A stretch of DNA of 30,400 nt, taken from NCBI GenBank assembly GCA_002371235.1, contig DFGN01000001.1, positions 1 to 30,400 of the forward strand, read 5' to 3'. Under the pieces are notes generated by a model. The model was not told the DNA's origin. It did not search any database and saw only the letters and a list, made by a program, of their open reading frames with translations. This DNA comes from Candidatus Saccharibacteria bacterium UBA3749. Lineage in GTDB: Bacteria > Patescibacteriota > Saccharimonadia > Saccharimonadales > Saccharimonadaceae. Shown piece after piece: positions 15,906 to 23,770 of this stretch (position 1 is its first letter; the number at the start of each line of letters is the position of its first letter). The position numbers were made by a program, and so were the translations under genes.

Positions 15906-16814
15906 CTAGGCCCCTACGCGATCTTTGTCTCCACGGCGTGGAGCGTTGTGTTCAATATATTCAATGATTTTCGAAGCAACATCCTTACCCGTGACCTTCT
16001 CAATGCCAAATCCTGGAGAAGCATTAACCTCAAGTACAAGTGGACCACGGGAAGACCGCATAAGATCTACACCACAAATATGAAGCCCCATAGCTTTAGC
16101 TGCCTTGACAGCAATTTTCTTCTCTTCATCGGTCAAACGAATTGAGGTGCCAATACCACCTTGATGGAGATTGGATCTAAAATCATCGTCTAGTGACTGC
16201 CTCTGCATCGAGGCAACAACGCGACCGCCTACAACAAAAGCACGAATATCAGAACCGGCCGATTCCTCAATAAACTCCTGCAACAGGATATTTGTGCCAT
16301 CTTCGTTATAAAGATAGAAGGCCTGCAAAGCTGATTTTGCGGCTTTACGCGTATCGGCTAAGATAACGCCATTCCCATGGGTGCCAGTAGCAAGTTTAAT
16401 AATCACCGGAAGGCCGATTTGTTCTAGCAGGTCATCGATATCGGAGGTATTTCGCGAGACTAGGGTCTTAGGAGTATCAACATCAAATTTCGCGAGAATT
16501 TGCGCGGCGCGCAATTTATCCCTGGCACGGGTAATTGCCACAGAGGTAGCCGAAGTATAGACACCTTGCATTTCGAATTGTCGGACTACGGCACAACCAT
16601 AACGAGTCATGTTATTAGAAATCCGTGGTAAAATAGCGTCAAATCCTGTCAATTTTTGACCATTATAATAAACATCGGGATGTTTATCATCCAAGGCTAA
16701 GTAACAATTCTTATACTTGACGACCTGCACATCGTGTCCACGCCGTTTCGCTTCTTCGACGAGGCGCTTAGTGGAATAATTGCCATCACCATTTGAAAGT
16801 ATAGCTAGTTTCAT
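15906..16814 (-). CDS. rimK: RimK-type ATP-grasp glutamate ligase
   Basis: An ATP-grasp carboxylate-amine ligase closely similar along its whole 302 residues to E. coli RimK (300), which adds glutamates to the C-terminus of ribosomal protein S6. Shared blocks include the N-terminal MKLAILS, YGxxxVRQFEM, the AITRARDKLRAAQILA helix, IIKLATGTHGNGVILA, LLQEFIEES...DIRAFVVG, DDFRSNLHQGG, and the metal-binding end RGPLVLEVNASPGFGIE. Its ATG overlaps the stop of the RimB-like gene (ATGA) and its stop abuts the PP-loop gene. S6 is the expected target from E. coli, but another acceptor is possible in this organism. Confidence 0.9.
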   Translation of the reverse strand: MKLAILSNGDGNYSTKRLVEEAKRRGHDVQVVKYKNCYLALDDKHPDVYYNGQKLTGFDAILPRISNNMTRYGCAVVRQFEMQGVYTSATSVAITRARDKLRAAQILAKFDVDTPKTLVSRNTSDIDDLLEQIGLPVIIKLATGTHGNGVILADTRKAAKSALQAFYLYNEDGTNILLQEFIEESAGSDIRAFVVGGRVVASMQRQSLDDDFRSNLHQGGIGTSIRLTDEEKKIAVKAAKAMGLHICGVDLMRSSRGPLVLEVNASPGFGIEKVTGKDVASKIIEYIEHNAPRRGDKDRVGA

Positions 16815-17335
16815 TTAATCTCCTTTCTTTTTTCCATATATTTGCGATGAAATTCGTAAGGGTCTTGTTTAAAAATACCGCGCAACTCTTCGATGTTGGT
16901 TCTTTTCTTAGGCTTGGTTGGTGGATTCTTGGAGACATCAACTAGGAATCTACCGCTAATTGCATGTCTACCTATCAGGACCGGATAATTATTATTACTG
17001 CGATTTGACAATGTGAATGTCGTTTCTAACTGCTGACCATTTATTTCAATAGTCAGGTTAGCACGATATCGAACTTGTTCGGCACCATATGAGTTTCGAA
17101 TCATGGCAACTTTATAGTCGCGTCGAGTAATCGTCTCGCCAGTATATAATGGATTCTTCTCGCCAAATAAACAAAAGCTCAAAACCCCATCCTTTGACAC
17201 TTGAATATTACTGACCCATACAGATGATGAATCCGCCCCAGTATCAATCTTAGCCATGACGTTATCGATATTTTCTATTTTGATTATTTCGGTGGAACCG
17301 ATAATGCCTAGATTGTTTTTTTGTTTTGTTCCCAT
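16811..17335 (-). CDS. RimB-like retropepsin-type protease (PF05618 type)
   Basis: A 174-residue protein of the so-called ATP-dependent zinc protease family, a single-domain retropepsin-like fold. The active-site motif IDTGADSSS lies at about residues 30-38 and the flap-side LIGRHAISGRFLVDVSK near 135-150. Members sit beside rimK in Proteobacteria as RimB, where they act on RimK-glutamylated S6. Here it overlaps rimK by 4 bases, supporting the same partnership. The C-terminal 30 residues are basic and probably flexible. It follows the Nudix-RNase H gene by 31 bases on the same strand. Confidence 0.8.
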   Translation of the reverse strand: MGTKQKNNLGIIGSTEIIKIENIDNVMAKIDTGADSSSVWVSNIQVSKDGVLSFCLFGEKNPLYTGETITRRDYKVAMIRNSYGAEQVRYRANLTIEINGQQLETTFTLSNRSNNNYPVLIGRHAISGRFLVDVSKNPPTKPKKRTNIEELRGIFKQDPYEFHRKYMEKRKEIK

Positions 17336-17366
17336 TCTTTGATTCTACCTCTTTACCATAATCTTG

Positions 17367-18230
17367 TCAATGTGTCTTAGCCCCAAGAGTTTTGTCGATG
17401 GCTTCGTTTGCTTCCCTGTCAGCCACAACATTTTCGGAGCGCGGAATGTGTTTGAATGAGACAGCTTCAAACTGAGTAATTTTCTCTGTTATATCCTCAT
17501 AAATTGGCATAATATCTTGATTTTTAACAGAAAAGATTCCAGATAATTGATTTACTACCATTAGACTATCTGAGATGAATCTGACCGTCTTATAACCTAG
17601 CTCGAGTGCGCGCTCAACACCTTTGCGCATAGCATAGTATTCCGCCATACGCGAGGTTGCAAAGCCGATAAATTCTCCGCCCTGCTCTATAATGTGGCCA
17701 TCGACGTCGTGAATACAATAACCAATGCCAGCTGGCCCAGGATTTCCGCGCGAAGCTCCATCGACATTAACAATAACACTACTTGCAGTGTCACGCATGG
17801 ACAAATGGCTAGAATTCGTCTTTTCATCTTCAATCTCAATGACCGACAAACTAGTTTCATTGAGACGTATGTTTGAATTAGAGAAGTCTTTGATGAACTT
17901 ATATGCGGTGTATCTATCCTTCGGCGTTGGCTTAATCTCACCATTGACGCCAACCTCGTAAACTATATATAGATTACTAAGTTGACTGGAGCCCTCGGGG
18001 GCTAGAAACGTGATAACATCTTTCAGTTTAACGGATGATGCAGTTAATCCAGTATACTCACTAAGAGAACGCACCATAGCTTCTTCCGGTTGTTCACCAA
18101 ACTTAATCTTGCCAGTTGGCAGTTCCCAAAAAACTGGAGACTCGCTACGCCCCTGGTTATGTTTTAGAACCAGGATCCCGTCCTCATTTCTAATAATACC
18201 AACTACTCTAATACGCTGTTTCATGCCCAC
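17367..18230 (-). CDS. Nudix domain-RNase HI fusion protein
   Basis: Residues 1-130 form a Nudix fold: GIIRNEDGILVL, ELPTGKIKFGEQPEEAM. Residues 152-280 form an RNase HI domain: NVDGASRGNPGPAG, MAEYYAM, ISDSLMVVNQL and NVVADREANEAI. The four acidic catalytic residues D157, E197, D221 and D271 are present, so RNA-DNA hybrid cleavage is likely. In the Nudix box (from G40) the consensus REUXEEXGU reads RSLSEYTGL, losing one of the paired metal-binding glutamates (Y59), so hydrolase activity may be weak or lost. The start has an AAAGGTGGG Shine-Dalgarno. A structured leader of about 145 bases with its own promoter precedes it. It heads the RimB/RimK/PP-loop group on the same strand. Confidence 0.88.
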   Translation of the reverse strand: MGMKQRIRVVGIIRNEDGILVLKHNQGRSESPVFWELPTGKIKFGEQPEEAMVRSLSEYTGLTASSVKLKDVITFLAPEGSSQLSNLYIVYEVGVNGEIKPTPKDRYTAYKFIKDFSNSNIRLNETSLSVIEIEDEKTNSSHLSMRDTASSVIVNVDGASRGNPGPAGIGYCIHDVDGHIIEQGGEFIGFATSRMAEYYAMRKGVERALELGYKTVRFISDSLMVVNQLSGIFSVKNQDIMPIYEDITEKITQFEAVSFKHIPRSENVVADREANEAIDKTLGAKTH

Positions 18231-18240
18231 CTTTTAGGTA

Positions 18241-18378
18241 AATTTAGGAACCCTGTCGGCCTGTTTTCCCCGTAATATATACAAGGTGGGTAAAATCTTA
18301 TGCGATACACCCACAGGTGTAAGCCACGAAATCCCTTAAACATGATTATTCAGGAAAATCATGCTGCCAACAGGGCTA
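18241..18378 (-). ncRNA. Structured leader RNA or small RNA
   Basis: On the minus strand an RNA starting near 18377 has its 5' CCCTGTTGGC paired with 3' GCCGACAGGG (10 bp, one G-U). A second 6-bp helix TTTTCC/GGAAAA stacks above an internal loop. The interior has TACACC-TGTG-GGTGTA, whose GTGGGT can instead pair with a later ACCCAC, giving two exclusive folds. It lies between an extended -10 promoter and the Nudix-RNase H Shine-Dalgarno, so it may be a cis-regulatory leader. A long rod with an open middle also recalls 6S RNA, but I found no sequence match to 6S, SRP RNA or a known riboswitch. Confidence 0.5.
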
Positions 18379-18383
18379 ATCTA

Positions 18384-18389
18384 ATTATA
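18384..18389 (-). promoter_or_regulatory. Promoter of the structured leader / Nudix-RNase H operon
   Basis: TGTTATAAT extended -10 on the minus strand. It overlaps the stop of the site-2 protease gene and lies just before the paired 5' end of the leader RNA. Confidence 0.6.
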
Positions 18390-19017
18390 ACACAATCCAA
18401 TAGAAAAAGCCTAGTACTCCGTTCATAGCATTAATCATTAAGTTTGAAAACACCTCACCAAAGAGAAAAATCATCAGATAAACAATAATAAAACCATATT
18501 GTTCCATAGCTAACATAAAATTACGAAAACCATCTGGGGCGATAGCATACAAAACACGCGATCCGTCAAGGGGCGGTATCGGGATAAGGTTGAAAACCAT
18601 AAAACCAAGATTAATTCGAACAATGCTAGCAATAATAAATTGCACCGCTGTACCGTCATTATACAACAATCCAGTAAAATGCCCGATTAGAAATGCTATA
18701 AATGCAAGAAGAAAATTTGTAAACGGCCCGGCCAATGCCACCAGTGCCATACCCCACTCGCGCCACTTGAGATTGTGCTGATCAATCGGCACTGGTTTGG
18801 CGCCACCGAAAACTGGCGCTCTTAATAAATATAATACGACCGGAACAGCGATGGACATGATTGGGTCTATATGCTTTATGGGATTAAACGAGAGGCGACC
18901 AGCATCCTTTGCTGTATGGTCACCAAGCCAATAAGCAACTATGCCGTGCGAAAGTTCATGCAAAATAACGGAACCAACTATAATTATTAAAACTATAAGT
19001 AGGTTGAGGACATCCAT
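18385..19017 (-). CDS. Site-2 protease family (M50) membrane metalloprotease
   Basis: A 210-residue polytopic membrane protease of the M50 family, which cleaves substrates inside the membrane. The zinc motif HELSH is at about residues 21-25 (VILHELSHGIVAYWLGD) and the third ligand motif NLIPIPPLDGSRVL near 142-155. There are about five or six membrane helices. It lacks PDZ and CBS domains, so it belongs to the compact group. It begins 1 base after the stop of the preceding MBL-like gene, in a three-gene run with a HTH protein. Such proteases often release membrane-held regulators, but no partner is evident. Confidence 0.9.
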   Translation of the reverse strand: MDVLNLLIVLIIIVGSVILHELSHGIVAYWLGDHTAKDAGRLSFNPIKHIDPIMSIAVPVVLYLLRAPVFGGAKPVPIDQHNLKWREWGMALVALAGPFTNFLLAFIAFLIGHFTGLLYNDGTAVQFIIASIVRINLGFMVFNLIPIPPLDGSRVLYAIAPDGFRNFMLAMEQYGFIIVYLMIFLFGEVFSNLMINAMNGVLGFFYWIVL

Positions 19018-19018
19018 T

Positions 19019-19465
19019 CTAGTTTAGGACCACTACTTCTTTACTTGCTGGCAAAGAATCTAGATTCTTAATCTTAAGTTTCTTCTCGGTGCGAGCAGTG
19101 AGTTTCAGCTCCGAAACCATGCCATCGACATTACCCATAGAGACAACAAGCTTAGGCTCAATTTCTCGAACTGCGCGAACTGATGAAGTACAAAGAATGT
19201 CGGCGACGATATCGTCAAGGTTTTCTTCGATATTGCCAATGATGCCGATATGAACTCCCCCAATCTCAGCATCATAAATAACGCGCTGACTTGGCGTTGC
19301 AATACCACGTAAGGATATCTCACCGATTTCGAATTCACCTGGACCATGAATGACGCCGACATTCAGGTTTGCATCGATAGAGGAATCGTCGATGTCGATT
19401 TTTACCGTGGTCGTCTTAGTTGAGAGAATAATCTCACTTGGTTTTTTGCTTTCGATTTCAAACAT
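19019..19465 (-). CDS. Degenerate MBL-fold-like protein
   Basis: A 148-residue protein resembling the second half of UlaG/COG2220-type metallo-beta-lactamase-fold hydrolases, mainly through HGPGEFEIGEISLRGIA (residues 39-55). The metal-binding HxHxDH motif is absent, so if related it has no normal hydrolase centre. The remaining sequence is short beta-strand-rich segments. It has an AAGGAG Shine-Dalgarno, follows the HTH gene by 10 bases and is followed at once by the site-2 protease. The family assignment is tentative. Confidence 0.55.
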   Translation of the reverse strand: MFEIESKKPSEIILSTKTTTVKIDIDDSSIDANLNVGVIHGPGEFEIGEISLRGIATPSQRVIYDAEIGGVHIGIIGNIEENLDDIVADILCTSSVRAVREIEPKLVVSMGNVDGMVSELKLTARTEKKLKIKNLDSLPASKEVVVLN

Positions 19466-19475
19466 TTTCTACTCC

Positions 19476-20081
19476 TTATGATTTAATGATGTTTTCTGGG
19501 TCAATGATTTCGGTGATTTCCATCTCGAGGACATCTAGTACGAAACGGTCTCTTACGCTCTTACGATAGGTAAAGTCATCTGGCGACATGATAACATAGT
19601 TAATTGGCTTACCCTGTTTCTTTTCGACAACCTCAGCCCAGCGGGTCAATTTCTTGGTCTTGTCGTTGCCGATGATCAGAAGATCAATTCCCTCCTGACC
19701 AGGTAAACGATTTGTGACGATAAGACCCTTTAAATATTTTTTCACCGGACGACAGTATTCTTCCCACGTGGTCTCACGAATATCCTGGTCAGTAAGTGTA
19801 CTAATTTTTTTGGAAAAAATCTCAACTAGTGGCCGACAGAATGGATGCTTAGTATTGGCCGAGTAATATACTTTATTATCGAAAGTCTCGTTTTTGATGA
19901 CACCTATACTCTCGAGATTAAGTAATTCCCTCCGCACAGAATTAATCTGTTCATCAATCACTCTAGTCATCTCACGAACATAGAATGATTTCTCCGGATT
20001 CTCGAAAAAAAGATTAAGTAGCTTTGCCCTAGTCTTCGAGCCGAATAATTTTTCAGTTGGTGTAGTAACTACTTTACTCAT
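19476..20081 (-). CDS. Winged-helix protein with nucleotidyltransferase-like C-terminus
   Basis: Residues 10-75 form an ArsR/MarR-like winged helix (LFGSKTRAKLLNLFF, FYVREMTRVIDEQINSVRREL, LESIGVIKN). The second half (about 110-195) resembles the minimal nucleotidyltransferase domain in IDLLIIGND, the strand pattern and PINYVIMSPDDF, but lacks the usual GSxxxG active-site motif. It is probably a DNA-binding regulator whose NTase-like part is not catalytic. It heads a run with the MBL-like protein and site-2 protease. There is no Shine-Dalgarno. TGGTAGAAT ends 9 bases before the ATG, so a leaderless mRNA is likely. Confidence 0.75.
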   Translation of the reverse strand: MSKVVTTPTEKLFGSKTRAKLLNLFFENPEKSFYVREMTRVIDEQINSVRRELLNLESIGVIKNETFDNKVYYSANTKHPFCRPLVEIFSKKISTLTDQDIRETTWEEYCRPVKKYLKGLIVTNRLPGQEGIDLLIIGNDKTKKLTRWAEVVEKKQGKPINYVIMSPDDFTYRKSVRDRFVLDVLEMEITEIIDPENIIKS

Positions 20082-20090
20082 ACTATTTTA

Positions 20091-20096
20091 ATTCTA
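20091..20096 (-). promoter_or_regulatory. Extended -10 promoter, likely leaderless start
   Basis: TGGTAGAAT on the minus strand, with 9 bases between the -10 and the ATG of the winged-helix gene. Confidence 0.5.
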
Positions 20097-20130
20097 CCAC
20101 AAATAATATTAAAAACTAGTAACGAAATTG

Positions 20131-20997
20131 CTAATTGTTATACTTTTCTACAATGTATGGATAAATTTTTTCTAGCTCTAGCCAAATTATGTTTGGATTT
20201 CTTTTAAACCAGGTCATCTGGCGTTTGGCAAGATGCCAATCCTTATAAAAGGCCTTCTCTTTGGCCTCGTCCAGGGTTAATTCACCTTGAAGATACTTCC
20301 AGGCAAACCCATAGATATCGCTCTTCATGGCGCCGTTATTCCAGTCATATTTTTGAGCTAGTTTTTTAACCTCTGCGTACAACTCTGGTCCGAACATCTG
20401 AGTAATTCTTTTGTTCAGTCTAGTGCGTAATTCCTCTGTTTTGCACTTCACTCCAATGATGAGGTAATCGCCTTTTATCTGTTTTCGGTCTGAACAAGTT
20501 TTTTGTTCATAATCTCCAATCTTAGCTCCCGTGGGGCCTTTAAACTGATAGTCGTAGATTAAGGCATCGATATATAGTCCGGTGCCACCAACAATTATCG
20601 GTGTTTTGCCCCGCGACTTAACATCTTCTATCTTCTCCTTGGCAAATTGTTTCCAATCGGCCACCGTAAAACGCTGAGCTGGAGTGACAAGATCTAGTCC
20701 GTAATGCGGAATACCCTGCATTTCTTCCTTAGTTGGTTTAGCAGTGCCGACATCCATACCCTTATAAATAGTACGTGAATCTGCAGCGATGATTTCGCCG
20801 TTGATTGCCTTGGCGATTTTGATACTTACGCCAGTCTTGCCCGAACCGGTCGGACCTAATAATACTAAAGTCGAGGTAACCAGATGATGCTTTTTAGGGG
20901 ACGCTTTGTCACGCCTGTCGCTACGTGGCTCTTCGCTCACTTGCTCCTCTTTGGTCGCAAAAGTTCCCGAAAAGGTATTATTCTGGTTACTCGCCAT
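20131..20997 (-). CDS. miaA: tRNA dimethylallyltransferase
   Basis: Adds a dimethylallyl group to N6 of A37 in tRNAs reading UNN codons. The P-loop GPTGSGKT is at residues 48-55, followed by GEIIAADSRTIYKGMDVGTAKP, PHYGLDLVTP, VADWKQFA and GGTGLYIDAL. The C-terminus has WHLAKRQMTWFKRN. At 288 residues it is near the lower end of the family. The first 40 residues are an unrelated polar extension, so a start further in is possible. The listed ATG begins just after the thrS stop, suggesting coupling to thrS. Confidence 0.94.
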   Translation of the reverse strand: MASNQNNTFSGTFATKEEQVSEEPRSDRRDKASPKKHHLVTSTLVLLGPTGSGKTGVSIKIAKAINGEIIAADSRTIYKGMDVGTAKPTKEEMQGIPHYGLDLVTPAQRFTVADWKQFAKEKIEDVKSRGKTPIIVGGTGLYIDALIYDYQFKGPTGAKIGDYEQKTCSDRKQIKGDYLIIGVKCKTEELRTRLNKRITQMFGPELYAEVKKLAQKYDWNNGAMKSDIYGFAWKYLQGELTLDEAKEKAFYKDWHLAKRQMTWFKRNPNIIWLELEKIYPYIVEKYNN

Positions 20998-20999
20998 AG

Positions 21000-22745
21000 C
21001 TATTTTAGTTTCTTTAGGAATTCGGCGAGCTCGGCGAGCTTAACCCTTTCTTCGGAATCGCGAAGGCGAATGGAGACGATTCCATCTTCCGCATCTTTAG
21101 GACCAACGACAAGAATGACTGGTACTTTCAGTTCGGTAGCGCGCTTAATCTTCTTGCTAAGTGAATCAGAAGTATCATCTAGAGTGTAACGTAATTCATT
21201 ATACTTGAGCGGTTTGTCGAGTACGATATCGTCTAGAATCTTAGTAATCTTAGCAACGTAATCGGAAACCTTGTCATTAATAGTAACGATGCGGACCTGC
21301 TCAGGGGCGCACCAGAATGGGAACCAGCCACCAGTATGTTCAATGTAGACTGATAGGAATCGCTCGATTGAGCCAAGAGTAGCATGATGAATCATGACTG
21401 GACGTTCTTTTTCACCTTTCTCATTGGTAAATTCAAGACCGAAGCGCTCTGGCATAACAAAATCTAGCTGAATTGTGGCGAGTTGATGTTCACGGCCAAT
21501 AGCATCCTCTGCCATAAAATCAATCTTCGGTCCATAAAACGCTGCTTCACCTTCCTGTTCGTAGTACTCAAGATCATTATCAATCGCGGCTTGCTTAATC
21601 TGATTCTGTGCCATATTCCAAAGCTTCTTATCGCCTAGGTACTTGTCTTCATCGGAGCGATATGAAAGTCTAGCACGTAACTTTTGCATGCCAACAGTTG
21701 TATATAGTTCCTTCACGATATTAACGAGGCGCGCAACTTCTTCCTTAATTTGGTCCTTGCGGCAAAAGACATGCGAATCATCTTGGGTAAGCGAACGAAC
21801 CCTGGAGAGACCGCCAAGCTCACCGGTCTTCTCGTCACGGTAATCAGTGGTTGCCTCCATATAGCGAACTGGCATTTCACGATAAGTGCGTGGGCGAGAA
21901 GCAAAAATCTGCGTATGATGTGGACAGTTCATCGGCTTCATGGCAAAGTCTTCGCCGTTAACCTGTGAATGGACCATGAACAATTCATCACCAAATTTTG
22001 CATAGTGACCAGAAGTCTTGTATAAATCTGTTTTGGTGATATGGGGAGTCCAAACTTTCTTGAACCCTTCTTTCCCACGTAGCGATAAAGAATAGTTTGC
22101 AAGAAGTTCACGAAGTTCTGTACCACGAGGGGTAAAGAGTGGTAAGCCTACACCGACTAGGTCAGAGAAACAGAACAAATCCAACTCTTTGCCCAGTTTA
22201 CGATGATCGCGCTTCTTCGCTTCTTCCTGACGCTTCAGATAATCGTCTAGCTCTGCCTCAGTATTAAAGGCAACACCATAGATACGGGTGAGCATTGGAC
22301 GCTTTTCATCACCACGCCAATAGGCTCCAGCAACTCGGACCAGCTTAAACGGACCAGTTTTGGACAAATCGCTAACGTGTGGACCTTTACATAGATCAGT
22401 GAACAAATCACCCATGTCATAGAAGGATAATTCTTCCCCTTCTGGTAACTCTTCAATCAGCTCAATCTTGTAATCTTGTTTTTGGTCGCGAGCCCAGTTA
22501 AGCGCTTCAGATTTGGAAACAACACGCTTCGTCATCGGAAGCTTGCGTTTAACAATGTTGTACATTTTTTTCTCAATTTTAGCTAAATCTGTATCGGAGA
22601 TTTTTGTCTCGCCAAAATCAATATCATAATAAAAACCATCGTCAATGGCTGGGCCAATGCCAAACTTAGCATGTGGATAGAGCTCCTTGACTGCCGCGGC
22701 GAGAACATGACTTAACGTATGTCTCATTTTTTCTAATTCTTCCAT
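21000..22745 (-). CDS. thrS: Threonyl-tRNA synthetase lacking the TGS domain
   Basis: Charges tRNA-Thr. The editing domain is intact, with the zinc-type set HTLSH at the N-terminus and CKGPH further on. The class II core shows motif 2 (MPVRYMEATTDYRDE), the zinc ligands in MNCPHH, DDSHVFC and IHHATLGSIERFL, and an anticodon-binding domain at the end (VPVILVVGPKDAEDG, VSIRLRDSEE). At 581 residues it is shorter than E. coli ThrS (642) because the N-terminal TGS domain is missing. An extended -10 (TGGTATAAT) lies 27 bases upstream, and miaA follows. Confidence 0.96.
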   Translation of the reverse strand: MEELEKMRHTLSHVLAAAVKELYPHAKFGIGPAIDDGFYYDIDFGETKISDTDLAKIEKKMYNIVKRKLPMTKRVVSKSEALNWARDQKQDYKIELIEELPEGEELSFYDMGDLFTDLCKGPHVSDLSKTGPFKLVRVAGAYWRGDEKRPMLTRIYGVAFNTEAELDDYLKRQEEAKKRDHRKLGKELDLFCFSDLVGVGLPLFTPRGTELRELLANYSLSLRGKEGFKKVWTPHITKTDLYKTSGHYAKFGDELFMVHSQVNGEDFAMKPMNCPHHTQIFASRPRTYREMPVRYMEATTDYRDEKTGELGGLSRVRSLTQDDSHVFCRKDQIKEEVARLVNIVKELYTTVGMQKLRARLSYRSDEDKYLGDKKLWNMAQNQIKQAAIDNDLEYYEQEGEAAFYGPKIDFMAEDAIGREHQLATIQLDFVMPERFGLEFTNEKGEKERPVMIHHATLGSIERFLSVYIEHTGGWFPFWCAPEQVRIVTINDKVSDYVAKITKILDDIVLDKPLKYNELRYTLDDTSDSLSKKIKRATELKVPVILVVGPKDAEDGIVSIRLRDSEERVKLAELAEFLKKLK

Positions 22746-22772
22746 GTCGGTCTCCTTAACTAATATTCCAAT

Positions 22773-22778
22773 ATTATA
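22773..22778 (-). promoter_or_regulatory. thrS promoter, extended -10
   Basis: TATGGTATAAT on the minus strand, 27 bases before the thrS ATG, leaving room for a GGAG Shine-Dalgarno. Confidence 0.6.
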
Positions 22779-22850
22779 CCATATATCTAAGTTTTTGCGT
22801 ACCGCCCGGAGATGTTAAGAAAGCTTCGTGACGTAAGGATTTTTAAAGGA

Positions 22851-23519
22851 TTATTTTTTCTTGCAAATATTGCCACGAAGCCTAAGAACCTGATATGTTT
22901 TACTAATCGCCTCGCGGACGCCGTTGCAGATTTCTACACTTCTACCTAGGACCTTCTTTAATTCCGGGATGATGTCATTAAACTGCGAACAGCCGATAAT
23001 AATTTTGGTCGGTCTCATACCATCATTAACAACTTCGCGAAGCAGAGTTTCCTTGATTTCAGAAAATTGTAGTTCACCATCGTCAATTTTGGCTGGCCAG
23101 GTATCAAGCGTCAAAACCTTAACGTGATAGTTTTGCTTTAGTTTATGAATAAAAACACGACAACCGAGCGCCTTCGTCATTGCTTTAGTGGATAAAAAAA
23201 TTGTCTCCTTATCCACAAAAGAGCACGGCTGTTCCAATTCTAGACCAACAAATTTCTGATTTTGATATTTACGCTTAAAATAATTAATACTGGAGACCGT
23301 GAGCAAATAATTTGCAAAAATGATGAGATCAACTCTACCTAGGTATGGAGCAAGTGCCAGTTCAGCACATTTGCGTGCCTCTCTAACACCCGACTGGATT
23401 TCACTAGCGTGGCGCCAATCAATTACGCGTATAATCTCCGCAATCGGCAATTCCTGCTCCAACTGATCGGCGAAATTCTCTCCGCCATAGCCACTATCAA
23501 ATACTACTATTTTTAACAT
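22851..23519 (-). CDS. Glutamate-racemase-like protein missing one catalytic cysteine
   Basis: Resembles MurI (aspartate/glutamate racemase fold), which supplies D-glutamate for peptidoglycan. The N-terminal VVFDSGYGG matches the family FDSGxGG. The second catalytic cysteine block is IIIGCSQF (C177), where MurI has LGCTHY. The first cysteine block, normally ACNTAS, reads FANYLL, so the catalytic cysteine is replaced by Ala69. It therefore cannot racemise by the normal two-cysteine mechanism. At 222 residues it is about 40 shorter than typical MurI. It may be a diverged racemase or a protein with a new role. A GGAGAAAGG Shine-Dalgarno supports the start. Confidence 0.7.
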   Translation of the reverse strand: MLKIVVFDSGYGGENFADQLEQELPIAEIIRVIDWRHASEIQSGVREARKCAELALAPYLGRVDLIIFANYLLTVSSINYFKRKYQNQKFVGLELEQPCSFVDKETIFLSTKAMTKALGCRVFIHKLKQNYHVKVLTLDTWPAKIDDGELQFSEIKETLLREVVNDGMRPTKIIIGCSQFNDIIPELKKVLGRSVEICNGVREAISKTYQVLRLRGNICKKK

Positions 23520-23648
23520 TAAAAACCTTTCTCCTCCGCTTGGGAAAATATTACCATAATTAAGGCGCTACAGAAGAACAGTTTTTATCGTTATGTAACA
23601 AGTGTTACATATGTATTAAATTTGTAGAAGGTGTCATCTTCAAAAATG

Positions 23649-23770
23649 AGAGGCTTTGTTTTTGCCTCAGCGAGAACAATTCGTGGGGCGTCGCTTCGAA
23701 AGAATCTCAAATACATTTGAGATTTTTACTCGGCTCCTACCACGAGTGACCCCTGCAGATTCTCGCTCCT
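23649..23770. ncRNA. Structured intergenic RNA candidate
   Basis: The outer helix is GCGAGAA / TTCTCGC (23670-23676 and 23760-23766). Next is TCGTGG / CCACGA (23681-23686 and 23740-23745). A central perfect 10-bp hairpin AATCTCAAAT / ATTTGAGATT (23703-23724) follows. On the minus strand a GAGGC/GCCTC hairpin followed by TTTTTG (23641-23668) would end it, so minus-strand transcription is favoured, after a weak TGATAGATT -10 near 23780. No known family was recognised; SRP RNA motifs are absent. Confidence 0.4.

Noticed and set aside
18241..18378. SRP RNA or preQ1 riboswitch
   Set aside because: The conserved SRP apical loop (GGAA tetraloop and AGCA side) and preQ1 core are not present on either strand.
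23207..23217. Perfect DnaA box TTATCCACA inside the racemase-like gene
   Set aside because: A single copy within a coding region, with no cluster, dnaA or AT-rich unwinding element beside it.
22851..23519. Calling the racemase-like gene murI
   Set aside because: The first catalytic cysteine is replaced by alanine, so normal glutamate racemase activity is not supported.
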